Numbered from the stretch's first letter, positions 45,009-54,103 are shown. The stretch is DNA of 64,000 nucleotides from Catenulispora sp. EB89 (GCF_041261445.1 NZ_JBGCCU010000004.1:518484-582483), one strand, 5' to 3'. Notes: generated by a model from the letters alone, not told the origin. Translations and numbers: made by a program.

Positions 45009-45626
45009 CTAGTTCAGGTCCGGGTCCTCGGTCCAGTTCGCGACCATCGCGATGGTCCCGCCCTGGCGGCGCAGCACCCGGCGCCACAGGTCCTCGGGCT
45101 CGGTGGTGAACACGTCGGCCAGCTCCGGCTCGACCACGTACCAGGCCCGCTGCGCCAGCTCGCCGGCCAGCTGCCCCGGGCCCCAGCCGGCGTACCCGGC
45201 GAAGATCCGCAGCGCGGTCAGGTCCGGGGCCAGCACCTCGGGGGGCGCGTCCAGGTCCACCAGGCCCAGGCGGCCGGAGAACTGCCGCCAGCCCAGCGGC
45301 TCCTCACCCGGCACCGCCGCCTCCGGGCGCACGCAGGCGATGCCCAGCGCCGAGTCCAGCGCGACCGGGCCGCCCAGGAACACCGTCGGGGGCTCGGCCG
45401 CCAGCGGCGCCCAGGTCTCCAGCACGTCCTCGACGTCCAGGCTCCCGGGCCGGTTGAGGACGACGCCCAGGGTGCCGTCGTCGTCGTGGTCGACGACCAG
45501 CACCACCGTGCGGTCGAAGTTGGGGTCGACCAGGACCGTGGTGGCGACCAGCAGTTTGCCGGTCAGCCGTTCCAGCGGCACTCTGCCGCCGTCCTGCTCC
45601 CCCGCGTCGCGCCCTGCGTCCGTCAT
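45009..45626 (-). CDS. YqgE/AlgH family protein
   Basis: A 205-residue cytosolic protein of the YqgE/AlgH (UPF0301) family. The signature N-terminus is LTGKLLVATTVLVDPNFDRT followed by VVLVVDHDDDGTLGVVLNRP, and the middle shows VFLGGPVALDSALGI and LRIFAGYAGWGPGQLAGELA. Its biochemical role is unknown. It is divergent from murA, matching the order I recall from Streptomyces. Start candidates are ATG at 45624-45626 and an in-frame ATG at 45633-45635 with GGGATC directly before it. Confidence 0.92.
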   Translation of the reverse strand: MTDAGRDAGEQDGGRVPLERLTGKLLVATTVLVDPNFDRTVVLVVDHDDDGTLGVVLNRPGSLDVEDVLETWAPLAAEPPTVFLGGPVALDSALGIACVRPEAAVPGEEPLGWRQFSGRLGLVDLDAPPEVLAPDLTALRIFAGYAGWGPGQLAGELAQRAWYVVEPELADVFTTEPEDLWRRVLRRQGGTIAMVANWTEDPDLN

Positions 45627-45941
45627 GGCACACATGATCCCGCACCCGGACCCCCGCTGGCGCCTTTTGCCCCAAGGCCCGCGCGTCCGCGACCGCCTCT
45701 TGACGCTCTGTTGACCTTCCGCCACCCGGCGGGGCGGCGAACGGCGACCCTCAGCGTTCGAATCAGTACGTCCTGTTGCCCACACAGGGCTTCCGGGCGG
45801 GGACAACGCTCGCACGAACTGCGATCTTCGCGAGCTTCGACCGCATGCGCCCCGTGTTCGAGTACCCTGGACCAGCCGCCGACCCGTCCCGCCCCGTGTT
45901 GCCCCACGCGAGCGGTCCGATGCACACACCTGTGGAGAACC
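45627..45941. other. Divergent promoter region of yqgE and murA
   Basis: About 315 bp without a gene. It contains TTGAC words at 45700-45715 and the murA ribosome-binding site GGAG at its right end. I see no riboswitch-like structure or repeated operator. Confidence 0.5.
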
Positions 45942-47294
45942 ATGGCTCTGAGCACCGCCTCCGACGTCCTGACAGTGCACGGCGGTACCGCCCTGTCCGG
46001 TGAGGTCCGGGTCCGTGGCGCGAAAAACCTGGTCCCCAAAGCGATGGTGGCCGCGCTGCTCGGACACGGTGAATCGGTGCTGCACAACGTGCCGTCGATC
46101 TCGGACGTGCGGATCGTCACGGGCCTGCTGGAGGCGCACGGCGTCTCGGTGACCCGCGGGGCCAGCCCGGACACGCTGATCCTGGACCCGGCCTCGGTCG
46201 AGCGCGCCAGCGACGCCGCGGTCGAGGCGCACGCCGGCACCAGCCGCATCCCGGTGCTGCTGTGCGGGCCGCTGCTGCACCGCCTGGGCCGTGCCTTCAT
46301 CCCGGACCTGGGCGGCTGCAAGATCGGCGACCGGCCGATCGACTTCCACCTGGACGCGCTGCGGGCCTTCGGCGCCGTGGTCGAGAAGCGCCCCGAGGGG
46401 CTGCTGATCTCGGCCCCCGAGCGGCTGCGCGGCACGCACATCCGGCTGCCGTACCCGAGCGTCGGCGCCACCGAGCAGGTGCTGCTGACGGCGGTGCTGG
46501 CCGAGGGCGTGACAGAGCTCTCCAACGCGGCCACCGAGCCGGAGATCGTGGACCTGATCGCGGTGCTGCAGAAGATGGGCGCCATGGTCTCGGTGCACAA
46601 CGACCGCGTGATCCGCATCGTCGGCGTGGACCGCCTCGACGGCTTCACGCACCGGGCCATCCCTGACCGCCTGGAGACGGCGTCGTGGGCCTGCGCGGCC
46701 CTGGCCACCGGCGGCGACATCCGCGTGGTCGGCGCCACCCAGGGCGAGATGATGACGTTCCTGAACGTCTTCCGCCGCATAGGGGGAGACTTCGAGGTCG
46801 ACGACACCCCCGGCGAGCCCTCGATCCGCTTCTGGCACTCCGGCGGCCAGATGCGCGCCCTGGCGCTGGAGACGGACGTCCACCCGGGCCTGTCCACCGA
46901 CTGGCAGCAGCCGCTGGTGGTGGCGCTGACCCAGGCCCAGGGCCTGTCGATCATCCACGAGACGGTCTACGAGCAGCGCCTGGGCTTCACCGAGGCGCTG
47001 AACCGCATGGGCGCCCAGATCCAGCTGTACCGCGAATGCCTCGGCGGCAGCGCCTGCCGCTTCGGCCAGCGCAACTTCATGCACTCGGCGGTCATTTCCG
47101 GCCCCACGAAGCTGCACGGAGCCGAGCTGACCATCCCCGACCTGCGCGCCGGCTTCAGCTACCTGATCGCGGCCCTGGCGGCCCAGGGGACGTCCACGGT
47201 CCAGGGCATCAGCCTGATCCACCGCGGCTACGAGGACTTCGAGGCGAAGCTCTCGGCGCTGGGCGCGGACGTGGAGCTGGGGATTCCGGCCTGA
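45942..47294 (+). CDS. murA: UDP-N-acetylglucosamine 1-carboxyvinyltransferase
   Basis: Transfers enolpyruvate from PEP to UDP-GlcNAc, the committed step of peptidoglycan synthesis in the cytosol. The 450-residue EPSP-synthase fold shows VRGAKNLVPKAMVAALLGHG at the start and the catalytic Cys in IPDLGGCKIGDRPIDFHLDA; this loop Cys is the fosfomycin target. The SVGATEQVLLTAVLAEGVTE and DLRAGFSYLIAALAAQGTS segments are also diagnostic. GTGGAGAACC precedes the ATG at 45942. It resembles the MurA paralogue next to yqgE in Streptomyces; streptomycetes often have a second copy elsewhere. Confidence 0.96.
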   Translation: MALSTASDVLTVHGGTALSGEVRVRGAKNLVPKAMVAALLGHGESVLHNVPSISDVRIVTGLLEAHGVSVTRGASPDTLILDPASVERASDAAVEAHAGTSRIPVLLCGPLLHRLGRAFIPDLGGCKIGDRPIDFHLDALRAFGAVVEKRPEGLLISAPERLRGTHIRLPYPSVGATEQVLLTAVLAEGVTELSNAATEPEIVDLIAVLQKMGAMVSVHNDRVIRIVGVDRLDGFTHRAIPDRLETASWACAALATGGDIRVVGATQGEMMTFLNVFRRIGGDFEVDDTPGEPSIRFWHSGGQMRALALETDVHPGLSTDWQQPLVVALTQAQGLSIIHETVYEQRLGFTEALNRMGAQIQLYRECLGGSACRFGQRNFMHSAVISGPTKLHGAELTIPDLRAGFSYLIAALAAQGTSTVQGISLIHRGYEDFEAKLSALGADVELGIPA

Positions 47295-47410
47295 CCGGAA
47301 TTCCCCGGCAATTCCAGGCACGGGACCGAATTCCGGGTGCACGACCACCTACCACCCCCCGATACTGATGCAGCTGGCGAGCACACCAGCGGAACTCGGG
47401 GGTGACCGGA

Positions 47411-47878
47411 ATGAAAGTGGCTGAAGCTTTGGCCCTGCGCGCCGACGCGGCACGCCGCGTCGAGCAGCTGAAGTCCCGCATCGTGGCCAACGCGCGCTAC
47501 CAGGAGGGCGAGGAGCCCTCCGAGGACGCCGCGGCCCTGCTGACCGAAGCGGGCACCGCCCTGGACCACCTCGAAGACCTGATCCGCCGCATCAACCGCA
47601 CCAACGCGGCCGCGACGATCGGCCCCGACGGCACCCTCAGCGACGCCCTGGCCCGCCGCGACACCCTCCGCCTGCGCCACGCGGTGGTCACCGCCGCAGC
47701 CGACGCCGCCGCCGGCAAGAACACGGGCTACCAACGCCAGCTGCGCTCAGAACTGAAGATGCTGTCAGCCCTACCGGTCGCCACCCTACGAGCCCAAGGC
47801 GACACCCTGAGCCGCGACATCCGCGAACTCGACGTCCGCATCCAACGCGCCAACTGGGAGGTCGACCTTCTGGACTGA
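47411..47878 (+). CDS. DIP1984 family protein
   Basis: A 155-residue helical cytosolic protein of the DIP1984 (septicolysin-like) family: MKVAEALALRADAARRVEQL, YQEGEEPSEDAAALLTEAGT and LARRDTLRLRHAVVTAAADA. It is almost wholly coiled-coil or helical bundle. The function is unproven. The ATG at 47411 has GGGGGTGA upstream; a GTG at 47402 is possible. It follows murA by 116 bp on the same strand. Confidence 0.85.
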   Translation: MKVAEALALRADAARRVEQLKSRIVANARYQEGEEPSEDAAALLTEAGTALDHLEDLIRRINRTNAAATIGPDGTLSDALARRDTLRLRHAVVTAAADAAAGKNTGYQRQLRSELKMLSALPVATLRAQGDTLSRDIRELDVRIQRANWEVDLLD

Positions 47879-47943
47879 CCCCGCCGAAAGGCGAGGTCCC
47901 GTGTGAAGCAGGTAACCGCCGCGGAGGCGCGCACGACCCCGAC

Positions 47944-48165
47944 GAGCCGACGGGGAAATCTCGGCTCTCCATGGTGCACGGAGGGCAGTGCCGGGGTTCG
48001 ATTCCCCACCACACAACGCAGCCCAGCACACCGCACAGGTAACGGCGCACAGCGCACACCTCACCACCACGTGCGGATCCGCGACGGCGAGGGCGGGCAA
48101 GGGGCACTTCACACGGACCGCGCGGCGGTCGCGAATTGGGTCGCGACCGCCGCGCTTGGTTTTTG
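47944..48165 (+). ncRNA. Candidate structured noncoding RNA with tRNA-like T-arm
   Basis: In order there are a 7-bp hairpin (GAGCCGA 47944-47950 with TCGGCTC 47961-47967), a 4-bp hairpin (CTCC 47967-47970 with GGAG 47980-47983), a GGC-AGT-GCC hairpin (47984-47992), and GGGG-TTCGATT-CCCC (47993-48007), which is a classic tRNA T-arm sequence. A canonical cloverleaf does not form: I find no matching 7-bp acceptor stem and no proper anticodon stem. The transcript would end at the terminator at 48120-48165. It may be a decayed tRNA, an attachment-site remnant, or an unrecognised small RNA. The right end is set by the terminator and the left end is a guess. Confidence 0.35.
48120..48165 (+). terminator. 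Intrinsic terminator, 15-bp perfect stem plus U-tract
   Basis: GCGCGGCGGTCGCGA (48120-48134) pairs perfectly with TCGCGACCGCCGCGC (48141-48155) around an ATTGGG loop, followed by TTGGTTTTTG. A U-tract terminator is unusual in this GC-rich DNA and points to a specific upstream transcript on the plus strand. Confidence 0.88.
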
Positions 48166-48368
48166 CAGCGAGGGCGGCGCGCTGGGGCTGCGGCCGGATC
48201 GACTGAGCGGCGCATCGGCGCGTCACGTTTCGCGACGGCAGGCAGCAAGGTCGCGGCTGGATTGGCGCACCTCCGAGCACCGCGCGTCGCATCCGGTTGC
48301 GGCACCGGAGAACTCAGCGGCCTGGCTGCTGCGCGGTTTGGCTGCCTGGTTCTCGGCGGCGAGCCGGC

Positions 48369-48860
48369 CTACCCAACCTGCGGCGTCAGCAGAATCGCCC
48401 GAGCTCCCAGCCGCACGGCCTCCCGCACCGCCGCCGCGTCCGGCGTGCCCGCGCTGTCGAAGCCGATGTTGTGGAACTTCGCGAAGGCGTGATTGTCCCG
48501 GCACATCAGCGTGTACAGCTCCGCCACCCGGTCGGGGTCCTCGACCACCTCGATGTCGGCCGAGCGCAGCTTGCCTTTGTACCTGACCTGGATCGGGTCG
48601 CCGGTGCGGAGGTTGCGGCTCCAGCCGAACTGGGTGCCGATCAGTACTTTCCCGTCGTGCTCCATGTAGGCGATCGGGATGGCGTACCTCTTGCCGCTGC
48701 GGCGGCCGAAGACGTACAGCAGGATCAGCCTGCGGCCGATGCCCTTGGCCACTCCCGGCGTGCTCAAGGCCGCGCGCGTCAAAGCGTTCACCAGGCCCTG
48801 CATCGGCAGCGTCTGAGCCCGCCCCGCCGCGCGCCCGGCCGGTTTCGTCCCAGTACCCAT
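48369..48860 (-). CDS. Deazaflavin-dependent nitroreductase family protein
   Basis: A 163-residue split-barrel protein of the F420-dependent nitroreductase family, more divergent than the one at 26990. Signatures are LLYVFGRRSGKRYAIPIAYM and HDGKVLIGTQFGWSRNLRTG. The C-terminal half (RDNHAFAKFHNIGFDSAGTP) is longer than in Ddn. The N-terminus is basic and amphipathic. Cofactor use is inferred from the family. It lies 40 bp downstream of malic enzyme on the same strand, so cotranscription is possible. Confidence 0.75.
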   Translation of the reverse strand: MGTGTKPAGRAAGRAQTLPMQGLVNALTRAALSTPGVAKGIGRRLILLYVFGRRSGKRYAIPIAYMEHDGKVLIGTQFGWSRNLRTGDPIQVRYKGKLRSADIEVVEDPDRVAELYTLMCRDNHAFAKFHNIGFDSAGTPDAAAVREAVRLGARAILLTPQVG

Positions 48861-48900
48861 GGTGCGGACGCTACTCCCGCATCCGCACCACGACCACGGG

Positions 48901-50328
48901 TCACTCCGCCTGCTGGCCCTTCACCGCCGCCACCACGGCCTCGGCCACCGTCTTGGCCAGGTCCTTGTGGAACACGCTCGGCACGATGTAGCTCGGGTTC
49001 AGGTCGCTGTCCCCCACCGTCGAGGCGATCGCGCGCGCCGCGGCGACCAGCACCTCCGGCGTGACGTTGTTCGACTGCGCGTCGATCAGGCCGCGGAACA
49101 CGCCCGGGAAGGCCAGCACGTTGTTGATCTGGTTCGGGTAGTCGCTGCGGCCGGTGGCCACCACGGCCGCGTGTGCCAGCGCGTCGTCCGGGTCGACCTC
49201 GGGCTCGGGGTTGGCCAGGGCGAAGACGATCGCGCCGGGCGCCATCGTGGCGATGTCGTCGCCGGTCAGGATGCGGGGGGCGGAGACGCCGATGAAGACG
49301 TCCGCGCCGGCCAGCGCCTCCTTCAGGGTGCCGCTGAGGTTGCCGGGGTTGGTGTGCTCGGCGACCCAGCGCAGGTCCTCGCCGCCGTCGCCGCCGTCCC
49401 CGGCGCCGCCGTTGACGTCCTCGCGGCCGACGTGGACCACGCCGTGGTAGTCGGCGACGGTGATGTCGGTGGCGCCGGCGGCGATCAGCAGCTTCAGGAT
49501 CGCGGTGCCCGCGGCGCCCGCGCCGGAGCCGACGATGCGCACGTCCTGCAGCTTCTTGCCGACCACCTTCAGCGCGTTGGTCAGCGCCGCCAGCACCACG
49601 ATCGCGGTGCCGTGCTGGTCGTCGTGGAAGACCGGGATGTCCAGCTCCTGGCGCAGCCGGCGCTCGATCTCGAAGCACCGCGGCGCGCTGATGTCCTCCA
49701 GGTTGATCCCGGCGAAGCCCGGCGCGATCGCCTTGACCACCATGATGATCTCCTCGGTGTCCTGCGTGTCCAGGCACAGCGGCCACGCGTCCACTCCGGC
49801 GAACTGCTTGAACAGCGCCGCCTTGCCCTCCATCACCGGCAGCGCCGCGATCGGGCCGATGTTGCCCAGCCCCAGCACCGCCGAGCCGTCGGTGACCACG
49901 GCGACCGTGTTGCGCTTGATCGTCAGGCGGCGGGCGTCCCCGGGGTTCTCGGCCAGCGCCAGCGACACCCGCGCGACGCCCGGCGTGTAGGCCATGGACA
50001 GCTCGTCGCGGTTGCGGAGCGCGACCTTGGAGCTCATCTCGATCTTGCCGCCGAGGTGCATCAGGAAGGTCCGGTCGGAGACCTTGCCGACCTCGACCCC
50101 CTCGATCTTGGTCAGCTCGTCGGTGATCGCCTTGGAGTGCTCCTCGCTGCTGGCCGCGATCGTGACGTCGACGCGCAGCCGGTCCCGGCTCGACCCGGAG
50201 ACGTCCAGACCGGTCACCACGCCTCCGGCGTCCTCCACCGCCCTGGTGATCCCGCTCACCGCGTTGCCGTAGGAGGGAGCCTCCAGACGGACGGTGATCG
50301 AATAGGACACGCTGGGTGAGGCGGACAC
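48901..50328 (-). CDS. NAD-dependent malic enzyme with N-terminal ACT domain
   Basis: Decarboxylates malate to pyruvate. A 475-residue protein: an ACT-type regulatory domain at residues 1-80 (SYSITVRLEAPSYGNAVSGI), then the malic domain with YTPGVARVSLALAENP, the catalytic Lys in VVTDGSAVLGLGNIG...PVMEGKAALFK, the metal-binding FHDDQHGTAIVVLA, and the NAD-binding IVGSGAGAAGTAIL. A Gly/Asp-rich insertion (NGGAGDGGDGGED) interrupts the dinucleotide domain near residue 310. The start is GTG at 50326-50328 with AAAGGAGAA at ideal spacing. The ACT domain suggests control by an amino acid or related effector. Confidence 0.94.
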   Translation of the reverse strand: MSASPSVSYSITVRLEAPSYGNAVSGITRAVEDAGGVVTGLDVSGSSRDRLRVDVTIAASSEEHSKAITDELTKIEGVEVGKVSDRTFLMHLGGKIEMSSKVALRNRDELSMAYTPGVARVSLALAENPGDARRLTIKRNTVAVVTDGSAVLGLGNIGPIAALPVMEGKAALFKQFAGVDAWPLCLDTQDTEEIIMVVKAIAPGFAGINLEDISAPRCFEIERRLRQELDIPVFHDDQHGTAIVVLAALTNALKVVGKKLQDVRIVGSGAGAAGTAILKLLIAAGATDITVADYHGVVHVGREDVNGGAGDGGDGGEDLRWVAEHTNPGNLSGTLKEALAGADVFIGVSAPRILTGDDIATMAPGAIVFALANPEPEVDPDDALAHAAVVATGRSDYPNQINNVLAFPGVFRGLIDAQSNNVTPEVLVAAARAIASTVGDSDLNPSYIVPSVFHKDLAKTVAEAVVAAVKGQQAE

Positions 50329-50641
50329 GGGCGGTTCTCCTTTGGACTGCCGACTTTCTTCATGTCAAGGGTAGACGCATCAGCACCGAGCCCGGGGTGT
50401 AGATCGGCCAGCCCGTGGTGCGCATTATGAGCAGAACCGGCCCGCGGCGTGATCGAGTCGTGGCTGCATCGTGATCTGAGCGATGATCCACACTCTCGCC
50501 GGGGCCGGAATGATCGCGTACACTCGCAGCCAAGGTCGTAGTTCGCGGTGTTAAAAGGCCCAGCGGATCGCATTCCGCCGGGCCATTCTCGTCTAAGACC
50601 ACAGACCGACAATGGTTCTTCAAGCAGGAAATGAGAGCAGG

Positions 50642-50845
50642 ATGGCTCAGGGGACAGTCAAGTGGTTCAACTCCGAGAAGGGCTACGGCTTCATCTCGCA
50701 GGATGAGGGCGGCCCGGACGTGTTCGTGCACTTCTCCGCCATCCAGTCGAGCGGCTACCGCTCGCTGGAGGAGAACCAGCGCGTCGAGTTCGAGGTTACC
50801 CAGGGCCCGAAGGGCGCTCAGGCGGAGGACGTCCGTCCGATCTGA
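50642..50845 (+). CDS. Cold-shock protein (CspA family)
   Basis: A 67-residue nucleic-acid-binding protein with the intact cold-shock domain: [15 protein letters not shown] (RNP1) and VFVHFSAIQ (RNP2), ending EDVRPI. It acts as an RNA chaperone. ATG at 50642 gives the standard MAQGTVKWF start. An upstream frame from 50612 is a leader shadow. The divergent malic enzyme start is 313 bp away, leaving room for a long 5' leader as in other cold-shock genes. It ends with a strong U-tract terminator. Confidence 0.97.
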   Translation: MAQGTVKWFNSEKGYGFISQDEGGPDVFVHFSAIQSSGYRSLEENQRVEFEVTQGPKGAQAEDVRPI

Positions 50846-50868
50846 GAAAGCCCTCTCGGAATAACGCG

Positions 50869-50906
50869 AGCCGCATTCGGAACACCGCTTCCGAATGCGG
50901 CTTTTT
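50869..50906 (+). terminator. Intrinsic terminator of the cold-shock gene
   Basis: AGCCGCATTCGGAA (50869-50882) pairs perfectly with TTCCGAATGCGGCT (50889-50902) around a 6-nt loop, followed by a run of five T residues. Confidence 0.92.
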
Positions 50907-50929
50907 GCTGTCCGCAAAACACCACACTG

Positions 50930-50965
50930 CATATCAGCCCCGGAAATCACCCAAGGGCTGATATG
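50930..50965. terminator. 11-bp inverted repeat CATATCAGCCC, probable galE terminator
   Basis: CATATCAGCCC (50930-50940) and GGGCTGATATG (50955-50965) form a perfect 11-bp stem with a 14-nt loop, six bases beyond the galE stop. It is AT-richer than normal terminators here, so a protein-binding site is also possible. Confidence 0.55.
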
Positions 50966-50970
50966 AGCGA

Positions 50971-51942
50971 CTAACGGCGATAGAAGGCCCAGGCGTCCGC
51001 GACGGTCTCGGCCAGCTCGGTCCGCTCCGGGCTCCAGCCCAGCACCGTCCGGGCCCGCTCCGCCGAGGCCACCAGCCGCGCCGGGTCGCCCGCACGCCGC
51101 GGCTTCTCCGCCGCCGGCACCGCCGCCCCGGTCGCCTTGCGCACCGCCTCCAGCACCTCGTAGACCGAGAACCCGGTCCCGGTGCCCAGGTTGCAGATCA
51201 GGTGCTCGCCCTTCTTCGCCGCGGTCAGCGCCAGCAGGTGCGCCTCGGCCAGGTCCCGCACGTGGATGTAGTCGCGGATCGCGGTCCCGTCCGGCGTCGG
51301 GTAGTCGGTGCCGAACACCGAGGCCTCCGGCGCGTTCCCGGCCGCGACGTCCAGCAGCCGCGGGATCAGGTGCGTCTCCACCTCGTGCCGCTCGCCCTGC
51401 GCGCCGTAGGCGCCGGCGACGTTGAAGTACCGCAGCGACACCGCGGCGATGCCGTACGCGGGAGCTGCGAACGTCAGCATCTGGTCGGCGGCCAGCTTCG
51501 AGGCCCCGTAGGGGTTGGTCGGCACCGTCGGCATGTCCTCGGTGATCGGCGTGGCCTCCGGCTCGCCGTAACAGGCGGCGGTCGAGGAGAAGACGATCGT
51601 CCCGATCCCGTGGTCGCGCATCGCCTCCAGCAGGTTCGCCGTGGTGGTGATGTTGTGCCGGAAGTAGCGCGCCGGCTCGGCCACCGACTCCCCGACCAGC
51701 GAGCGCGCCGCGAAGTGCAGGATCGCGTCGATCGGGCCCTGCTCGGTGACGGCCCGCAGCACGTCCCCGAGCTGCCGCTGGTCCAGCACGTCGGCGTGCC
51801 GGAACGCGGCGCCGGCGGGCACGGCGTCCCGGTGCCCGGTGGACAGATCGTCGACGACCGTGACTTCGTGCCCGGCCTCGACCAGCACCGCGGAGGTGAC
51901 CGAGCCGACGTACCCGGCGCCACCGATGACCAGCAAACGCAT
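50971..51942 (-). CDS. galE: UDP-glucose 4-epimerase
   Basis: Interconverts UDP-glucose and UDP-galactose. A 323-residue extended short-chain dehydrogenase: NAD-binding GGAGYVGS at residues 7-14, the catalytic Ser/Thr in [21 protein letters not shown] for Tyr and Lys, and [10 protein letters not shown] for substrate binding. The start at 51942 gives [13 protein letters not shown]. It lies 71 bp downstream of lutC on the same strand, so read-through from the sugar-acid operon is possible, although its own promoter is more likely. Confidence 0.94.
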   Translation of the reverse strand: MRLLVIGGAGYVGSVTSAVLVEAGHEVTVVDDLSTGHRDAVPAGAAFRHADVLDQRQLGDVLRAVTEQGPIDAILHFAARSLVGESVAEPARYFRHNITTTANLLEAMRDHGIGTIVFSSTAACYGEPEATPITEDMPTVPTNPYGASKLAADQMLTFAAPAYGIAAVSLRYFNVAGAYGAQGERHEVETHLIPRLLDVAAGNAPEASVFGTDYPTPDGTAIRDYIHVRDLAEAHLLALTAAKKGEHLICNLGTGTGFSVYEVLEAVRKATGAAVPAAEKPRRAGDPARLVASAERARTVLGWSPERTELAETVADAWAFYRR

Positions 51943-52013
51943 GCTTGTTCAGACCTCCGCGGAGAGCGAGTGGGACAGCCCCAGCCTAGCCGAAGTCTCA
52001 GAAATAAACAGAC

Positions 52014-52649
52014 TCACCCAGAAATCAACACAACGGCAAGCGTCCGCGGCCCGTGCACGCCCTCGACCCGGTCCAGTTCGATGTCGGAGGTCGCCGACGG
52101 CCCCGAGATGAACGTGGTCGGCCGCGCCGGCACCAGCGTGCGGACCGCGAGCGGCACGTCGGCGGCGACCTGCGAGGCCCGGACCACGCACAGGTGCAGG
52201 TCCGGCACGAGCGAGAGCGCCCGCCGCCCCTGCCCGGGCCCGGCGTCCAGCACGATGGTCCCGGTCAGCGCGATCCCTTGTGCGGCAAGGGTGATCACGC
52301 CGTCCGACGCGTCGAGTTCCGCGGGGGTCAGCGGCGGATCGTCCGACAACCGCGAACCCTGATACGCGGCCAGCAACTCCTCCGGAAGACCCGGAGGGAC
52401 GACCAGATTCTCGACACCGTGCTCGCCGAGGATCCGCGCGATCGCAGCCGGCGCGTCGGACTCGCCGACCCGCGTGACCGTGGCCCGGTAGTCCTCGACG
52501 CGTTCCACGAACAGGTCGACGACGTCCCCGGTCGCATGACTGTCGACGTAAGCGCGGGTGACCTCGACGTCCTCGGACTGTTCGCCGCGAGGCACGTCGC
52601 CCAAGGCTGAGCGAATACGCGCCAGGATGGCGTCCTTCGAGCCGCTCAC
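52014..52649 (-). CDS. lutC: LUD-domain protein LutC, L-lactate oxidation
   Basis: A 211-residue subunit of the LutABC L-lactate-to-pyruvate oxidation complex. The LUD domain starts after SKDAILARIRSALGDVPRGE and includes GVITLAAQGIALTGTIVLDA and LHLCVVRASQVAADVPLAVR, ending with TTFISGPSATSDIE. The GTG at 52647-52649 overlaps the lutB stop (GTGA). The protein is the last of the seven tightly packed genes. In bacilli and other bacteria all three Lut proteins are needed for growth on L-lactate. Confidence 0.9.
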   Translation of the reverse strand: MSGSKDAILARIRSALGDVPRGEQSEDVEVTRAYVDSHATGDVVDLFVERVEDYRATVTRVGESDAPAAIARILGEHGVENLVVPPGLPEELLAAYQGSRLSDDPPLTPAELDASDGVITLAAQGIALTGTIVLDAGPGQGRRALSLVPDLHLCVVRASQVAADVPLAVRTLVPARPTTFISGPSATSDIELDRVEGVHGPRTLAVVLISG

Positions 52650-54103
52650 CGCCGTCCCGCCTTCCGCCACCACGTCCGGAACGACTCCCGCGCCGGTACC
52701 GGCACGTCCCGCGCTCCCGTCCACTTCCGCGCCGGCCCCGGCAGCCACCGTCCGCCGCGGATCCCCACGAACCGCCCCGCCATCGCCCCCAACCGCTCGG
52801 CCATCGCCAACCGGCGCGGCGACCCGAACACCACCTGCGCGCCCTTCATCGCCAACGCCTCGGGCTTCGGCACGCCACCCCGATGCGAGTCCACGACCTT
52901 GGCCCGCAGGTGCACCAGCATCTCGGGGATGTCGATCCGCACTGGACACGCGTCGTAGCAGGCGCCGCACAGCGTCGAGGCGAACGGCAGCGAATCAGCG
53001 TGCTCAGACGTCCCGACCCCGACCAACTGCGGCGTCAGCACCGCCCCGATCGGCCCCGGATACACCGATCCGTACGACCGACCGCCGGTCCGCTCGTAGA
53101 CGGGACACACGTTCAGACACGCCGAACAGCGGATGCAATGCAACGCCGACCGGCCCTCGACATCGGCCAACGTCTTCGTCCGGCCGTTGTCGAGCAGGAT
53201 CAGGTGGAACTCCTGCGGCCCGTCGCCGGGCGTGACACCGGTCCACAGCGACGTATAAGGGTTCATACGTTCCGCCGTCGACGACCTCGGCAGCAGTTGC
53301 AGGAACACTTCCAGATCGCTGAACGACGGCAGGACCTTCTCCAGCCCCATCACCGTGATCAGCGTCTCCGGCAGCGTCAGGCACATCCGGCCGTTGCCCT
53401 CGGACTCCACGACCCCGACGGTCCCGGTGTCCGCGCACGCGAAGTTCGCCCCGGAGATCGCCACCTTCGCCCGCAGGAACTTCTCCCGCAGGTGCACGCG
53501 CGCCGCCTCGGCCAGCGCGCGTGGCTCGTCGGTCAGATCCTCCGGCGCGGCGATACCGTGCTTTCCCATCTCCCGCTTGAAGATGTCGCGGATCTCGGTG
53601 CGGTTGCGGTGGATCGCCGGGACCAGAATGTGCGAGGGCCGGTCGTCGTTCAGCTGCACGATCAGCTCGGCGAGGTCGGTCTCGGTGGCCTCGATGCCGT
53701 CGTCTTCCAGCGCCTCGTTGAGCCCGATCTCCTGGGTGGCCATGGACTTGATCTTCACGACCTCGGTCGCGCCCTTGGCCCGCACCAGCTTGCTGACGAT
53801 GGCGTTGGCCTCGCGGGCGTCCTGGGCCCAGTGCACGACGCCGCCGGCCGCCGTGACCGACGCCTCCAGCTGGAGCAGGTACTCGTCCAGGTGCCGCATG
53901 ACGCGGTCCTTGATCTGCGAGCCGGCCTCGCGCAGCGTCTCCCAGTCGTCGAGCTCTGCGACAGCCTTCAGCCGCTTGTCGCGGATGGTGGTGGTCGCGT
54001 GCTTCAGGTTCCGGCGCAGCTGGGTGTCCTGCAACGCGTCGTGCGCGGCCTTGGGGAACGTCGGCGACCCCAGCCACACCACGTTCACGTCGTCGCGGCT
54101 CAT
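52646..54103 (-). CDS. lutB: Iron-sulphur LUD-domain protein LutB
   Basis: A 485-residue iron-sulphur subunit of the L-lactate oxidation complex. The N-terminal LUD domain includes VVKIKSMATQEIGLNEALED and ISGANFACADTGTVGVVESE. Two [4Fe-4S] motifs follow: CIRCSACLNVCPVYERTGG and CGACYDACPVRID. The C-terminal helical extension is normal. The ATG at 54101-54103 overlaps the lutA stop (ATGA), which decides the start over the longer open frame to 54208. It would pass electrons from L-lactate to quinone with LutA and LutC. Confidence 0.94.
   Translation of the reverse strand: MSRDDVNVVWLGSPTFPKAAHDALQDTQLRRNLKHATTTIRDKRLKAVAELDDWETLREAGSQIKDRVMRHLDEYLLQLEASVTAAGGVVHWAQDAREANAIVSKLVRAKGATEVVKIKSMATQEIGLNEALEDDGIEATETDLAELIVQLNDDRPSHILVPAIHRNRTEIRDIFKREMGKHGIAAPEDLTDEPRALAEAARVHLREKFLRAKVAISGANFACADTGTVGVVESEGNGRMCLTLPETLITVMGLEKVLPSFSDLEVFLQLLPRSSTAERMNPYTSLWTGVTPGDGPQEFHLILLDNGRTKTLADVEGRSALHCIRCSACLNVCPVYERTGGRSYGSVYPGPIGAVLTPQLVGVGTSEHADSLPFASTLCGACYDACPVRIDIPEMLVHLRAKVVDSHRGGVPKPEALAMKGAQVVFGSPRRLAMAERLGAMAGRFVGIRGGRWLPGPARKWTGARDVPVPARESFRTWWRKAGRR

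Larger units (their letters stand above)
47879..48368. other. 490-bp region without a protein gene; structured RNA candidate
   Basis: No coding frame here has support. It holds the tRNA-like structures at 47944-48007, a GCGGATCCGC palindrome at 48073-48082, and a strong terminator at 48120-48165. The last 200 bp before the deazaflavin-type gene stop are featureless. Confidence 0.55.

Noticed and set aside
45009..47348. A 779-codon minus-strand frame joining yqgE to sequence opposite murA
   Set aside because: Only the last 205 residues match YqgE/AlgH, with a proper start at 45626. The rest is antisense to murA, which is a secure gene.
47930..48015. A functional tRNA gene
   Set aside because: The T-arm sequence is convincing, but no acceptor stem, no correct anticodon stem-loop and no CCA-compatible end could be built, so I list only a tRNA-like candidate.
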